Below are positions 1 to 8,812 of a stretch of 64,000 nucleotides of DNA, in pieces. Numbering within the stretch: position 1 is the first letter of the stretch; each line of letters begins with the position of its first letter. Source of the stretch: Streptomyces sp. NBC_00344 (lineage in GTDB: Bacteria; Actinomycetota; Actinomycetes; Streptomycetales; Streptomycetaceae); the NCBI RefSeq assembly GCF_036088315.1, contig NZ_CP107996.1, positions 1,302,001 to 1,366,000 of the forward strand, in the 5' to 3' direction. The position numbers and the translations under genes are program-made. The notes beneath the pieces were generated by a model. That model was not told the origin of the DNA. It worked only from the letters and a program-made list of their open reading frames with translations, and searched no databases.

Positions 1-1
1 G

Positions 2-376
2 TGCTTCAACCACTCCGATCTGCTGATCGGTGACATGTCCAGCGTGGTGTCCGACTTCGTGGCGACCCGCAAGCCGTACGCGATCTTCAACCTGGACGGC
101 CTGCCGGACGACGAGTTCAGGAACGAGCAGCGCACCGCCTACGCGTCCTACCTGCTGGACGCCGACTGCAACGGTCTCGACGACGCCCTGAACGCGTTGC
201 TCTTCCCCGAACGCGACATCATGGCGCCGTACCGCGAACAGCTCAAGGAATATCTGCTCGGCGCCGACTACCCACCGTCCATCGTGCGCTTCAACAACGC
301 CGCGAACAGGCTCTACTCCCGCGGGCTGAACGACTTCCCGATCGAGTACCCGGACGAGCCGCAGCTCATGGCATAG
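2..376 (+). CDS. CDP-glycerol glycerophosphotransferase family protein, C-terminal part
   Basis: Only the last ~124 codons are in the window; the frame is open from base 2 and stops at 376. The visible part starts with a motif of the SDLLIGDMSSVVSDF type followed by KPYAIF, which is the C-terminal signature of TagF/TarL-like enzymes that add glycerol- or ribitol-phosphate units from CDP-polyols to a growing wall teichoic acid chain. The next gene makes the activated polyol, 45 nt downstream, so both probably belong to one operon. Whether the missing N-terminus carries a GT2 domain, as is common in Streptomyces, cannot be seen. Family assignment is good; the polymer type is inferred from the neighbour. 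Confidence 0.8.
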   Translation, partial: CFNHSDLLIGDMSSVVSDFVATRKPYAIFNLDGLPDDEFRNEQRTAYASYLLDADCNGLDDALNALLFPERDIMAPYREQLKEYLLGADYPPSIVRFNNAANRLYSRGLNDFPIEYPDEPQLMA

Positions 377-421
377 CCGTTCCCGTGCCCCGTCCGCTCA
401 CCCCGCAGGAGACCGAAACCC

Positions 422-1864
422 TTGTCCCGCCATGCATCGCGCCGCCCCACGGTCGCTGTCGTCCTCGCAGGCGGCACCGGACAGCGCGTCGGACTCGCGA
501 TACCGAAGCAGCTTCTGACGATCGCCGGGAAGTCGATACTCGAGCACACCCTGCGCATCTTCGAGAACGCTCCGGATGTCGACGACGTCATCGTCATGAT
601 GGCCCCCGACCACGTCGCGGCGGCCGAGCGGATCATCGCGGCCTCGGGGCTGCGCAAGGTGTCCCGGGTCGTGCCCGGCGGAGCGACCCGCAGCGCGACC
701 ACCCGCCTGGCCCTCCTTGCCGCCGGTGAGCGGCTCGCCGATGGCGAGGACTGCAACATCCTGCTCCATGACGCGGTCCGTCCGCTGGTCTCGCAACGGG
801 TGGTGAGGGAGTGCGTCGAGGCACTCGGCCGCTACCGGGCCGTCGACGTCGCCATCCCCTCGTCGGACACGATCATCGTCACCCGGACGCACGGGGACGA
901 CGGTGAGTTCGTCACCCGGATTCCCGACCGCGCCCGGCTGCGCCGGGGGCAGACCCCCCAGGGTTTCCGTCTCTCGACGATCCGCAGAGCCTACGAACTG
1001 GCGGCGGCCGACCCGGCCTTCCACACCACCGACGACTGCTCGGTGGTGGTGAGTTATCTCCCTGACGTCCCGGTGCATGTGGTGCGCGGGGACGAGGTCA
1101 ACACCAAGGTCACCCAGCCCGTCGACGTCTTCATCGCCGACAAGCTCTTCCAGCTCGCCGCATCGGCCACCCCCGACCGGGGCGGCGACGAGTTCTACCG
1201 GAACCGTCTGGCCGGCACCACCATGCTGGTGTTCGGCGGGTCCTACGGGATCGGCGCCGACATCGCCCGGCTGGCGGAGAGTTACGGGGCACGGGTGTAC
1301 GCCCTGGGACGCTCCACGACCGGCACCCATGTGGAGCGCCCCGAGGATGTGGACGCCGCGTTCTCCCGGGCGCACCAGGAGACCGGCCGGGTCGACTTCG
1401 TCGTGAACACGGCCGGGGTACTGCGCATCGGCCGGCTCGACGAGGCCGCGCCCAGCACTATTCGCGAGGCACTCGACGTGAACTACCTCGCTCCCCTGAA
1501 CATCGCCCGCACGGCCTTCCGCTACCTCAGCGAGACCCGGGGGCAGCTGCTGCTCTTCACGTCGAGCAGCTACACCCGCGGCCGCGCCGAGTACAGCCTC
1601 TACTCGTCCACCAAGGCGGCCATGGTCAATCTGACCCAGGCCCTCGCGGACGAGTGGGCAACCGACGGGGTGCGGGTCAACTGTGTCAATCCGGAGCGCA
1701 CCGCTACCCCGATGCGTACCAGGGCATTCGGCCAGGAGCCCGAGGGCTCGCTGCTGACGTCGGAGTCCGTGGCCCGCAGTTCGCTGGACGTGCTGCTCTC
1801 CGGCATGACGGGCCACGTCATCGACGTACGCAAGCAGGACCCGACGGCGGAGGAACGGACGTGA
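422..1864 (+). CDS. Bifunctional cytidylyltransferase/SDR oxidoreductase (CDP-ribitol synthase, Bcs1-type)
   Basis: 480 aa with two fused domains. Residues ~10-240 are an IspD/TarI-like cytidylyltransferase with the nucleotide loop LAGGTGQR (15-22) and HDAVRP. Residues ~260-475 are a short-chain dehydrogenase with GGSYGIGAD, NTAG and the catalytic YSSTK. The order and length match Haemophilus Bcs1, which reduces ribulose-5-phosphate to ribitol-5-phosphate and couples it to CTP. It would feed CDP-ribitol to the polymerase just upstream. The start is TTG at 422, chosen because GCAGGAGA (405-412) sits 9 nt before it and the LAGG loop begins soon after. The next gene follows 7 nt past the stop. 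A different polyol-phosphate substrate is possible. Confidence 0.85.
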   Translation: MSRHASRRPTVAVVLAGGTGQRVGLAIPKQLLTIAGKSILEHTLRIFENAPDVDDVIVMMAPDHVAAAERIIAASGLRKVSRVVPGGATRSATTRLALLAAGERLADGEDCNILLHDAVRPLVSQRVVRECVEALGRYRAVDVAIPSSDTIIVTRTHGDDGEFVTRIPDRARLRRGQTPQGFRLSTIRRAYELAAADPAFHTTDDCSVVVSYLPDVPVHVVRGDEVNTKVTQPVDVFIADKLFQLAASATPDRGGDEFYRNRLAGTTMLVFGGSYGIGADIARLAESYGARVYALGRSTTGTHVERPEDVDAAFSRAHQETGRVDFVVNTAGVLRIGRLDEAAPSTIREALDVNYLAPLNIARTAFRYLSETRGQLLLFTSSSYTRGRAEYSLYSSTKAAMVNLTQALADEWATDGVRVNCVNPERTATPMRTRAFGQEPEGSLLTSESVARSSLDVLLSGMTGHVIDVRKQDPTAEERT

Positions 1865-1871
1865 AACACCC

Positions 1872-2687
1872 ATGACCCACTCAGCACCCGAACCCGGCCG
1901 CCGGGCAAGGATTTTCGTCGCCGGTGACTCCACGGCCGTCACCCGCCCGGTCAGCCATCTCCCGATGGCCGGCTGGGCACAGGCGCTGCCACTTTTCCTC
2001 ACCGATGCCGTCGAGGTGGTCAACTGTGCGCGCGCGCGGGCGAGTTCCAAGAGTTTCCGGGAGCGCGGCAGGCTGCAGTGGATCCTGGAGAACATGGCGC
2101 CGGGCGACTACCTCGTCTACGGCTTCGGCCAGATCGACTGGAAGCCGGACCCGGGGCTGCACACCGATCCCTTCGGCAGCTTCGTCGACCAGATGCGGGC
2201 GTACGCCACGGGTGCGCGCGAACGCCAGGGCCACCCGGTGATCCTGCTGCCGTTCGAACGGCGGAGGATCGACCGGCACGGCAATGTGACGCGCTTCCTG
2301 GGCGACTATCCGGTGGCGGCGCGCCGACTCGCCGTGGACGAACACATCCCGGTGATTGATCTCTACGGACAGAGCCTCGCCTGGTGGGAGGAGCTGGGCC
2401 CGGAGAACTCCCAGGACGCCTTCACCTACCTGCGTCCTGGTGAGCCGCTCCTGGAGATCGTCCAGGACGCGGACAACGTCCATCTGCGACCCGAGGGCGC
2501 TGTGGAATGCGCCCGCTTCGTGGCCCGCAGCCTCGCCGAACAGCAGGTGATCCCGGCTCACTGGGTGCGGGGTCTCGACGTCACCTCCTTCTCCTACCGC
2601 CAGCTCGGCTGGCTGGACGACGCCACCTTCGTGCAGCGCACCAAGGCCCGTGTGTCCACGAGTCCCGCTCCGGAGGCCGGCGCATGA
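1872..2687 (+). CDS. SGNH/GDSL hydrolase (acetylesterase-like)
   Basis: 271 aa. The N-terminal block IFVAGDSTAV carries the nucleophile Ser of SGNH hydrolases, and DNVHLRPEGA near residue 208 supplies the Asp/His pair. The arrangement most resembles rhamnogalacturonan acetylesterase (RhgT) relatives, which remove O-acetyl groups from polysaccharides. There is no signal peptide or membrane segment, so it would act in the cytosol on a precursor. It starts 7 nt after the CDP-ribitol synthase gene and ends inside ATGA shared with the next start. The inferred role is editing acetyl or acyl groups on the wall polymer; the true substrate cannot be read from sequence. Confidence 0.7.
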   Translation: MTHSAPEPGRRARIFVAGDSTAVTRPVSHLPMAGWAQALPLFLTDAVEVVNCARARASSKSFRERGRLQWILENMAPGDYLVYGFGQIDWKPDPGLHTDPFGSFVDQMRAYATGARERQGHPVILLPFERRRIDRHGNVTRFLGDYPVAARRLAVDEHIPVIDLYGQSLAWWEELGPENSQDAFTYLRPGEPLLEIVQDADNVHLRPEGAVECARFVARSLAEQQVIPAHWVRGLDVTSFSYRQLGWLDDATFVQRTKARVSTSPAPEAGA

Positions 2688-3520
2688 ACCATCTGCTGTG
2701 CCGTGGCAGGGCCACCGGCACCGAACCGTCCCGGGGCGCGGTGTACGCGGCCCTCTACAGCTCGGCCGACCCGCTGTCCGGTGTCGCCCCCGGCGACCAG
2801 CTCCAACTCGGCCTCTCGGTGGCCGCCGACGGGGGCGCGCCCTACGGCTGCGCCTATCTGATGGAGGACTCGCTGCTCGACGCAGCCGACGTCCTGGACG
2901 CCCAGCAGCTGGAGTACTTCCCCGAACAGCGCTGCTTCCGGGTACGGGCGGATCCCGGCACACACGCCTCGGGCGTCCTCCTCCTCCGGATAAAACATCC
3001 CACCGGGGCGCCCAGGCTGCGCCCGCAGATCAGGGTCGCCGTGCCGGACGGCCCGGGGCGCAAGCCGGTCCGTACCGGCCGGCTCAGCGATGCCGCACTG
3101 CCCGTCCTGGCACCCGCGGCGAGGGGCCTGCGCATCGTGGTGCGTCCGGGCGAGGGCGGAACGGTGCACGCGACCTCCGCGCTCCCGGGCAGCACCCCGA
3201 TCTCGGTGACCCAACCCGCTTACGGGACAGCGCGGTTGACGGCCGACGGCTGGGTGTCCTATCAGCCGCGTCCCGGATTCCGGGGCTACGACAGATTCCA
3301 GTACACCGTCGCGACCGCGGACGGTGGCAAGAGCTCGGCGCCGGTGAACGTACACGTCGGCGAGCTCGGCGAGGTGCCGGGCGTGTTCCCCGAGCACACC
3401 GGCGCCGCCGCGTTCCGTGCCTGGCAATGGCCGGAACTCACCGGTGAGATGCCGTGGCCGCAGGCGTCGGGGACCACGCAGGCACAGCAGGGACCGGCCC
3501 AGGAGGGTCAGACATGGTGA
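2684..3520 (+). CDS. Ig-like domain protein of the glycopolymer operon
   Basis: 278 aa when started at ATG 2684, which overlaps the previous stop in ATGA. The frame is open further upstream but only across the preceding gene. Residues ~165-225 form a beta-rich unit (PAYGTARL, GWVSYQPRPGFRG, DRFQYTV) typical of cadherin-like/Big_9 repeats that end adhesive surface proteins. No signal peptide or transmembrane segment is visible, which is odd for such a fold. The N-terminal 150 residues resemble nothing I recognise. It is translationally coupled to the SGNH gene before it and the GT2 gene after it (7 nt overlap), so it probably acts in the same cytosolic complex. Confidence 0.6.
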   Translation: MNHLLCRGRATGTEPSRGAVYAALYSSADPLSGVAPGDQLQLGLSVAADGGAPYGCAYLMEDSLLDAADVLDAQQLEYFPEQRCFRVRADPGTHASGVLLLRIKHPTGAPRLRPQIRVAVPDGPGRKPVRTGRLSDAALPVLAPAARGLRIVVRPGEGGTVHATSALPGSTPISVTQPAYGTARLTADGWVSYQPRPGFRGYDRFQYTVATADGGKSSAPVNVHVGELGEVPGVFPEHTGAAAFRAWQWPELTGEMPWPQASGTTQAQQGPAQEGQTW

Positions 3521-5133
3521 ATTCCGCGGGCCAGGGCGCGGGTACGGCCCACCCCGGCCACATCCGGGATGTCTCGGTGGTCCTCCGGGTCAGCGATCAC
3601 GCCGCGACTCTCGAGGCGTGCCTCGGGTCGCTGGCCCAGCAGTCGCTGGGAGCTGAGCGGATCGAGGTCATCGCGATCGACGACGGTTCGACCGACGACA
3701 GCGGTCCACTGCTCGCCCGGGCCGCCCGCACCCACCGCGGAATGCTGCGTACCGGTCAGCAGCAGCACGGGCTGGGACCCGCCGCGGCGCGCAATCTCGG
3801 GCTGAGCCAGGCGGCCGGACGGTACGTCATCTTCCTCGAGGCCGCCGACCGGCTCGCGCCCGACGCACTGGCCAGGATGGTCGCGGCCGCGGACCGCAGC
3901 GAGGCCGATGTGGTGCTCGGCAAGCTGGAGAGCACCGGCCGGCACTCGGTCGCGACGTCGATGTTCCGCGCGAACCAGGACTACACCGACCTCTACGGGT
4001 CGCGGGTCTACTGGTCTCTCACCCCGGACAAACTGTTCCGGATGAGCCTGCTGCAACGCCGCGGGCTGCAGTTCCCGACCGACCTGCACATCGGCGACGA
4101 CCAGGTCTTCACCGCGCAGGCACTGACCGCGGCCGACAACATCGCGGTGGTGGCGGACCGCACCTGTGTGTTCAAGGGCCCCTCCGGTGCGGCAGCGGTC
4201 ACGCTGACCGAACGCGTGGCACTCGCGGCACGGATGATGGCGCTGGTCACCACTCTGGTTCCCGCGGGCCCTCAGCGGGACCGGCTGCTCTCACGGCATC
4301 TGGAGTCCGAACTCGGCAAGCCCACCGGCGCCCTGCTGCTCGCATCGGACAACCCCGCCGAGCAGGAGCGTGCGATGTGGGCCGCTTCGGACGTCCTGCA
4401 CGCCCATCTCACCGCGGGCGCGCTGGCACTGCTGCCCCGGCCGGTGGCCGTACGTATGGCCCTGCTGTCGGCGGGACGTTTCGCCGAGGCCCGTCGGATG
4501 GCGGAGTACGAAGCGCAGAAGGGACAGCCGGCGCCGAAGAAGACCATCGAGAACGGCCGGGTCTTCACGGCCCTGCCGTTCTTCCGGGACCCGCAGACAG
4601 CGCTGCCGGACGAGCTCTTCGACATCACGGACCGGATGACGGTGACCCATCAGCTGACCCGTCTGGAATGGACGAAGTCGATCCTGGGAATCGATGGCAC
4701 CGCCTTCTTCGAGCAGCTCTCCACCCGCGACCGGGCCACCAAAGTGGTGCTGCGCGAGCGTCTCAGCGGCGCCGAGGAGCGTTTCTCGGTGACGGCGCGC
4801 AGAGACGAGAAGCTGGTCAACGCCAAGGGCAAGCCGAGGGCCATGGGCCGCTTCTCCGCGCGGGTCAACCTCCGACAGACTTCGAGCGGCCGCCCGCTGG
4901 GGCCCGGCATCTGGGATCTGTGGCTCTCGGTGAGTTTCGAGGGCGTCACCCGGGAGGTACGGCTCGGCCGCAGACGTTCCGACGACGTGGATGTCACGAG
5001 CAGGCCGCCGGTCGTGATCGCCCCTTCGCCGCGCTCCGCGGACCACCATCTGGTCGCCGTGCCCTTCTGCACACCCCAGGGCGACATCTCGCTGCAGATC
5101 TCCGAACAGCTTCCGCTGCCCGTAGCTCGGTGA
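3514..5133 (+). CDS. Glycosyltransferase family 2 protein
   Basis: 539 aa from ATG 3514, preceded by AGGAGGG. The GT-A fold is shown by VSVVLRV (20-26), the nucleotide-binding IDDGSTDD (55-62), AAARNLGL and the acceptor-side GDDQVF. The metal-binding DxD is degenerate: FLEAAD where FLDxDD is usual. About 250 further residues follow the GT domain, without membrane segments, as in teichoic acid glycosyltransferases such as TarS/TarP that carry C-terminal accessory domains. As the last gene of the operon it most likely adds a sugar to the ribitol-phosphate polymer. The sugar donor is unknown. Confidence 0.78.
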   Translation: MVNSAGQGAGTAHPGHIRDVSVVLRVSDHAATLEACLGSLAQQSLGAERIEVIAIDDGSTDDSGPLLARAARTHRGMLRTGQQQHGLGPAAARNLGLSQAAGRYVIFLEAADRLAPDALARMVAAADRSEADVVLGKLESTGRHSVATSMFRANQDYTDLYGSRVYWSLTPDKLFRMSLLQRRGLQFPTDLHIGDDQVFTAQALTAADNIAVVADRTCVFKGPSGAAAVTLTERVALAARMMALVTTLVPAGPQRDRLLSRHLESELGKPTGALLLASDNPAEQERAMWAASDVLHAHLTAGALALLPRPVAVRMALLSAGRFAEARRMAEYEAQKGQPAPKKTIENGRVFTALPFFRDPQTALPDELFDITDRMTVTHQLTRLEWTKSILGIDGTAFFEQLSTRDRATKVVLRERLSGAEERFSVTARRDEKLVNAKGKPRAMGRFSARVNLRQTSSGRPLGPGIWDLWLSVSFEGVTREVRLGRRRSDDVDVTSRPPVVIAPSPRSADHHLVAVPFCTPQGDISLQISEQLPLPVAR

Positions 5134-5156
5134 GTGAACCCGCGGTTCCGGCCGGG

Positions 5157-6323
5157 TCAGCCGACCGGGCTCCAGCCCTCGAAGGCCAGGCCCTGCTGGG
5201 CGGTGTCCTGGCGGGCCATCAGAATGCCGCCGGTCCCGTCCAGGGCGGCGACCACGATGCGTCCCGCGCTGTCCACCGCCACCTGGGGCGCATACGCCCG
5301 CGCGCCGCCCAGGGGGGCCCACCACGTTCCGTAACTCTCGTTCTCGGTGACATACGCGGTCACCTCGATGGAGCCGTCGGCCCCAGGCTGTGCGAGCACC
5401 GTGCAGTCGAAGCCCCCGACGAGCGCGCGGGCGGCGCCCGCCCGCCCGCTGCCGGCCGCGCCGCCGACCGGCAGCAGGCCGCCGTCCTGCTGGGCCTGCG
5501 CGCCGGGACGCCAGGCGACCAGCGAGTCGTCGCCGGGATAGCGCCAGAAGTAGGTGGCACGCCTGGCACCGGTCTCCAGCGCAGTCGGTGTGCCGTCGAC
5601 GACCGGGGTCCGCAGCCGGTCGCGCAGCTCGAACCTGCCGTTCGCCACACCCACCCAGCGATCCACTCCGGCCGCTCCGACCGCGATGATCTCCAGGGGC
5701 CCGCCGTGTGGCATGACGGCGAGCAGATCACCTGTGTACGGATCGGGCGTGACGGCCTTCCAGCGGCCCCAGCCGCCCTCGGCGTTCCTGCTGCACCGGA
5801 GGATGCCACCGGCACGCAACGAGACGAGCACATGGACGGTGCCGGACACCTGGTTCACCGCGATCACCGGTCCGGCGGACACGCCGTCTCCCGGAACGCC
5901 GAGACTGCGCCAGTCCGTGAGCCCTCGTCCGCTCTGGAACTGTGTGGCTACGACGACTTCGGGTGCTCCGGTGCCGGCGGGCGCCCGGCGCAGGGCGGCG
6001 AAGTGGACATATCCCTCGCTGGTCTGTGCCATGGCGGCACGCCCGGCCCAGCCGGGTACCGCGATCACGTCGGGCTCGAGCCAGCCATGCTGCCCCGGGG
6101 CCTCGGTCCAGCGCATCAATCCGTCCGCGGCAGGTGCGTAGGCGGTCAGCCGGCCGTCACTTCCGCGGAAGAGCCAGTCACCCGGGGGTGCGGGAGGTGC
6201 CGAGGTGCGTGCCGGGGACGGCGCGTCGACGACGGAGCCACGGCCGGCGACTCCGTGGGAACCGGTCGCCCTGGCACCGCTCCTGGACCGGCTCACGACT
6301 CCGTTCCGCCCTTCACTGAACAC
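5157..6323 (-). CDS. Propeller-repeat protein, paralogue A (unknown function)
   Basis: 388 aa from GTG 6323; the start is uncertain because the first ~45 residues are Ser/Arg/Pro-rich and no strong ribosome binding site was found. The rest consists of seven beta-repeats of the style WLFRGSDGRLTAYAP, GTVHVLVSLRAGGI, RATYFWRYPGDDSLVAW and GRIVVAALDGTGGI. They resemble seven-bladed PLL-type/DUF346 or tachylectin-like propellers. No signal peptide or membrane segment is seen. It is clearly paralogous to the protein at 7667-8713 (shared LRRGxDGxLxAYAP, RATYxW, DCTVLA, PQVAVDSAGR-like blocks). It is divergent from the LCP gene and convergent with the GT2 gene. I infer a glycan-binding or scaffold role. 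Confidence 0.6.
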   Translation of the reverse strand: MFSEGRNGVVSRSRSGARATGSHGVAGRGSVVDAPSPARTSAPPAPPGDWLFRGSDGRLTAYAPAADGLMRWTEAPGQHGWLEPDVIAVPGWAGRAAMAQTSEGYVHFAALRRAPAGTGAPEVVVATQFQSGRGLTDWRSLGVPGDGVSAGPVIAVNQVSGTVHVLVSLRAGGILRCSRNAEGGWGRWKAVTPDPYTGDLLAVMPHGGPLEIIAVGAAGVDRWVGVANGRFELRDRLRTPVVDGTPTALETGARRATYFWRYPGDDSLVAWRPGAQAQQDGGLLPVGGAAGSGRAGAARALVGGFDCTVLAQPGADGSIEVTAYVTENESYGTWWAPLGGARAYAPQVAVDSAGRIVVAALDGTGGILMARQDTAQQGLAFEGWSPVG

Positions 6324-6513
6324 ACCGCCACAGCTCGGAAGTTTGTCATACCGGTCACGGTTGGTTCACCAAACCGTCTCTAAATTCCCACCGATCGAAA
6401 GCTTTGTCTATTATTCATGGAGACCCGAGGCTGACAGCTGGGCCGGTACCCCTCGACCGCCCGATTCCCCTCGCGCGCAATCTCAGCGTTCCGACGGAAG
6501 GGCTCGACGAGCA

Positions 6514-7614
6514 GTGACGTACCAGGACACAGGAACACGGCCGACGGACGATCAGCCAACACCCTCCCGACGCGCACCGCGCAAGCGCGGCAGGGCCAAG
6601 AAGCGGCGCCGTCCGCTGCGCATCGTGCTGATCTGCCTCGCTGTACTGCTGGTTGCCGCCGGCGGTACCGCCTGGTGGCTCTACAACAGCCTCGACGGCA
6701 ACATCAAGGGCGTCGACATCAACAAGGCTCTCGGCAAGGACCGCCCCGAGAAGCTGCCCACCGCAGGACAGAACCTGCTGGTTCTCGGCTCCGACTCACG
6801 GGCCGGGGAGAACGGCAAGATCGCCGGCGGCAATGTCAGCGGCGCCCGCTCCGACACCGCGCTGGTGATCCACATACCGCAGGGCCGGTCCCGGGCGACC
6901 GCGGTGAGCATCCCGCGCGACACCCTGGTGACCCGGCCCGAGTGCACCAAGAAGGACGGCTCGCCGATGCCGTCCGCGAAGCGTGTGATGTTCAACTCGG
7001 TCTACTCACTGGTCGGTCCGGCCTGCGTGGTGAAGACCGTGGAGAAGATGTCGGATGTACGCATCGATCACTACATGGAGATCGACTTCGCGGGCTTCAA
7101 GGACCTTGTCGACGCGATCGGCGGAGTGACGGTGGACGTCCCTCAGGACATCCACGACGGGGCGAGCGGCCTCGATCTCAAGAAGGGCCCGCAGAAGCTC
7201 AACGGCACGCAGTCGCTGGAGTTCGTGAGGACCCGTCACGGCATAGGTGACGGCAGCGACCTGGGCCGGATCGGACTCCAGCAGGAGTTCATGCTCGACC
7301 TGCTGGGCGAGGTGCAGAAGCAGGACCTGCTGAGCAGCCCCACCAAGTCGTACAAGATCGCCAACTCGGCCACCAAGTCACTGACCACCGACTCGGATCT
7401 GGCATCCCTGAAGTCGCTGGGTGAGTTCGCCCGCAGCATGAAGGGCGTCAACCCCGACACCATGGAGACGATCATGCTTCCGGTGGCGTACGACAAGGCT
7501 GATCCCAACCGTGTGGTGGCGGCCGAGCCTCAGGCGACGCAGCTGTGGAAGGCCATCCGCACCGACACCGAGGTGCCGGCGGCGGCGAAGAAGTCCCCCG
7601 CCACCGGCGGCTGA
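6514..7614 (+). CDS. LCP (LytR-CpsA-Psr) family glycopolymer-peptidoglycan ligase
   Basis: 366 aa from GTG 6514, with GGAAGG about 11 nt upstream; upstream in-frame codons are promoter DNA. A basic cytosolic tail is followed by one membrane helix (~36-57) and the extracellular LCP domain with GSDSR, RSDTA, SIPRDTLV and the arginines of RTRHGIGDGSDLGR, which bind polyprenyl pyrophosphate. LCP enzymes move undecaprenyl-linked teichoic acid or related polymers to peptidoglycan. That fits the adjacent ribitol-phosphate operon. It stands alone between two paralogous propeller genes and ends at a bidirectional terminator. Confidence 0.88.
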   Translation: MTYQDTGTRPTDDQPTPSRRAPRKRGRAKKRRRPLRIVLICLAVLLVAAGGTAWWLYNSLDGNIKGVDINKALGKDRPEKLPTAGQNLLVLGSDSRAGENGKIAGGNVSGARSDTALVIHIPQGRSRATAVSIPRDTLVTRPECTKKDGSPMPSAKRVMFNSVYSLVGPACVVKTVEKMSDVRIDHYMEIDFAGFKDLVDAIGGVTVDVPQDIHDGASGLDLKKGPQKLNGTQSLEFVRTRHGIGDGSDLGRIGLQQEFMLDLLGEVQKQDLLSSPTKSYKIANSATKSLTTDSDLASLKSLGEFARSMKGVNPDTMETIMLPVAYDKADPNRVVAAEPQATQLWKAIRTDTEVPAAAKKSPATGG

Positions 7615-7620
7615 GCCGCA

Positions 7621-7667
7621 AGCGCCTGATTCCGGCAGAGCCACCGCTCCGCCTGGAACCAGGCGCT
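7621..7667. terminator. Bidirectional hairpin between LCP gene and propeller paralogue B
   Basis: AGCGCCTGATTCC (7621-7633) pairs with GGAACCAGGCGCT (7655-7667), a 13-bp stem with one G-U pair and a 21-nt loop. It lies between convergent stop codons and its right arm touches the stop of the minus-strand gene. Confidence 0.6.
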
Positions 7668-8713
7668 CAGGCCCGGGTCCAGGCGGCGAGCGCCAGGCCC
7701 GGCTCGGCCTTCTGGCGCGCCACCCGCAGGGTGCCGTCCTCCGCGACGGCGGCAAGGACGACCCGGCCCACCGCATCCAGCGCGAGGGCGGGGACACCCA
7801 GCGAAGCCTCACCGGTCTCCGTCCACCACAGGCCGTCCGCCTCGTCCTCGGTGGGGCAGGCCGCTACGGCGGGGCGGCCGTTCCGGCCTCGGAACGCCAA
7901 TACCGTGCAGTCGTAGCCCTCGACAGGGGTGCGCAGCACGGACAGCGCACCGCCGTCCGGTTCACCGCCGAGCACCACGTCGTCGGCTCCGGGCCGGTGC
8001 GCGATCACACCGGCCCCTTCAGGGTCGCACCAGTAGTACGTGGCACGGTCGTCGCGGGTGCACACCCCGGTGGCCGATCCGGCGGCCGCTCTGGCGGCGG
8101 TGGGACCGGCCTGGACGAAATCGCCGCCCGCCTCCTCCTGGGCCCAGCGCAGCACCTGCTCGTCCGCCGGGGCGAGCAGCTCCACACGGTCGGTCAGGGC
8201 GACCGCGGCGGGCACTCCGTCCGAGACGTTCGCGCCCTTGAGGTCCTTCCACCCTTCCCACTTGCCGGCCCCGGCCTGTCTGCGCATGCTGATACCGCGC
8301 CCGGCGTTGCGGACGAAGACATGGACGCCGCCGTCGGCACCGACCGCCACAGCGGGCGCGCCCACCTTCCGCGCGCGGTCCGGTTCCTTGTGCGGGTTGC
8401 CGAGAGCGTGCCACGGCCCGAAGGGCCGGCCCGTCTGGTACTGCGTGGCATGCATGATCACGGTCCCGCGCTCGTCACTGCGACGTGAGAGCAGATGCAC
8501 GTAGCCGTCCGGGCCCTGTGCGAGCGTCATATGGGTGGAGCCGGCAACGGCGATGAGCTCGGGTGCCGTCCAGTCAGGACCGCCGGGACGCTGCTCGGTC
8601 CAGCGCAGGATCCCGCCTTCGGCCGGCGCGTAGGCGCTGAGGGAACCGTCCTTGCCGCGCAGCAGCCAGCAACCGGTGGCCGGACCCGTGGCAGATACGG
8701 AACGCGACTCCAT
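7667..8713 (-). CDS. Propeller-repeat protein, paralogue B (unknown function)
   Basis: 348 aa from ATG 8713. Seven repeats can be read: WLLRGKDGSLSAYAP, YVHLLSRRS, VHVFVRNAGRGISMRR, VELLAPADEQVLRW, ATYYWCDPEGAGVIAHR, YDCTVLAFRGRNGRP and RVVLAAVAEDGTLRVAR. This suggests a seven-bladed propeller like PLL-type lectins (DUF346-like repeats). There is no secretion signal. It lacks most of the Pro-rich N-terminal extension of its paralogue at 5157-6323 but otherwise aligns along its whole length. The two copies sit on either side of the LCP gene in the same orientation, so a duplication followed by retention around the ligase is likely. Confidence 0.6.
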   Translation of the reverse strand: MESRSVSATGPATGCWLLRGKDGSLSAYAPAEGGILRWTEQRPGGPDWTAPELIAVAGSTHMTLAQGPDGYVHLLSRRSDERGTVIMHATQYQTGRPFGPWHALGNPHKEPDRARKVGAPAVAVGADGGVHVFVRNAGRGISMRRQAGAGKWEGWKDLKGANVSDGVPAAVALTDRVELLAPADEQVLRWAQEEAGGDFVQAGPTAARAAAGSATGVCTRDDRATYYWCDPEGAGVIAHRPGADDVVLGGEPDGGALSVLRTPVEGYDCTVLAFRGRNGRPAVAACPTEDEADGLWWTETGEASLGVPALALDAVGRVVLAAVAEDGTLRVARQKAEPGLALAAWTRA

Positions 8714-8812
8714 GGCCGGCTGCCAGCCTTCCCCTCAACTGGGCATACTCTCCACCGACCATAACATTCCGGCAGGTCGGAGCCGGTGGCCCGGTGGCCG
8801 GGCAGCCCAGGA

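Noticed and set aside
6357..6377. Imperfect inverted repeat ACGGTTGG/CCAAACCGT upstream of the LCP gene
   Set aside because: Arms are unequal and no regulator is suggested; kept only as a weak promoter landmark.
4377..6383. 668-codon plus-strand open frame spanning the end of the GT2 gene and the whole propeller A gene
   Set aside because: Crosses two genes out of frame and lacks motifs; both underlying genes are well supported.
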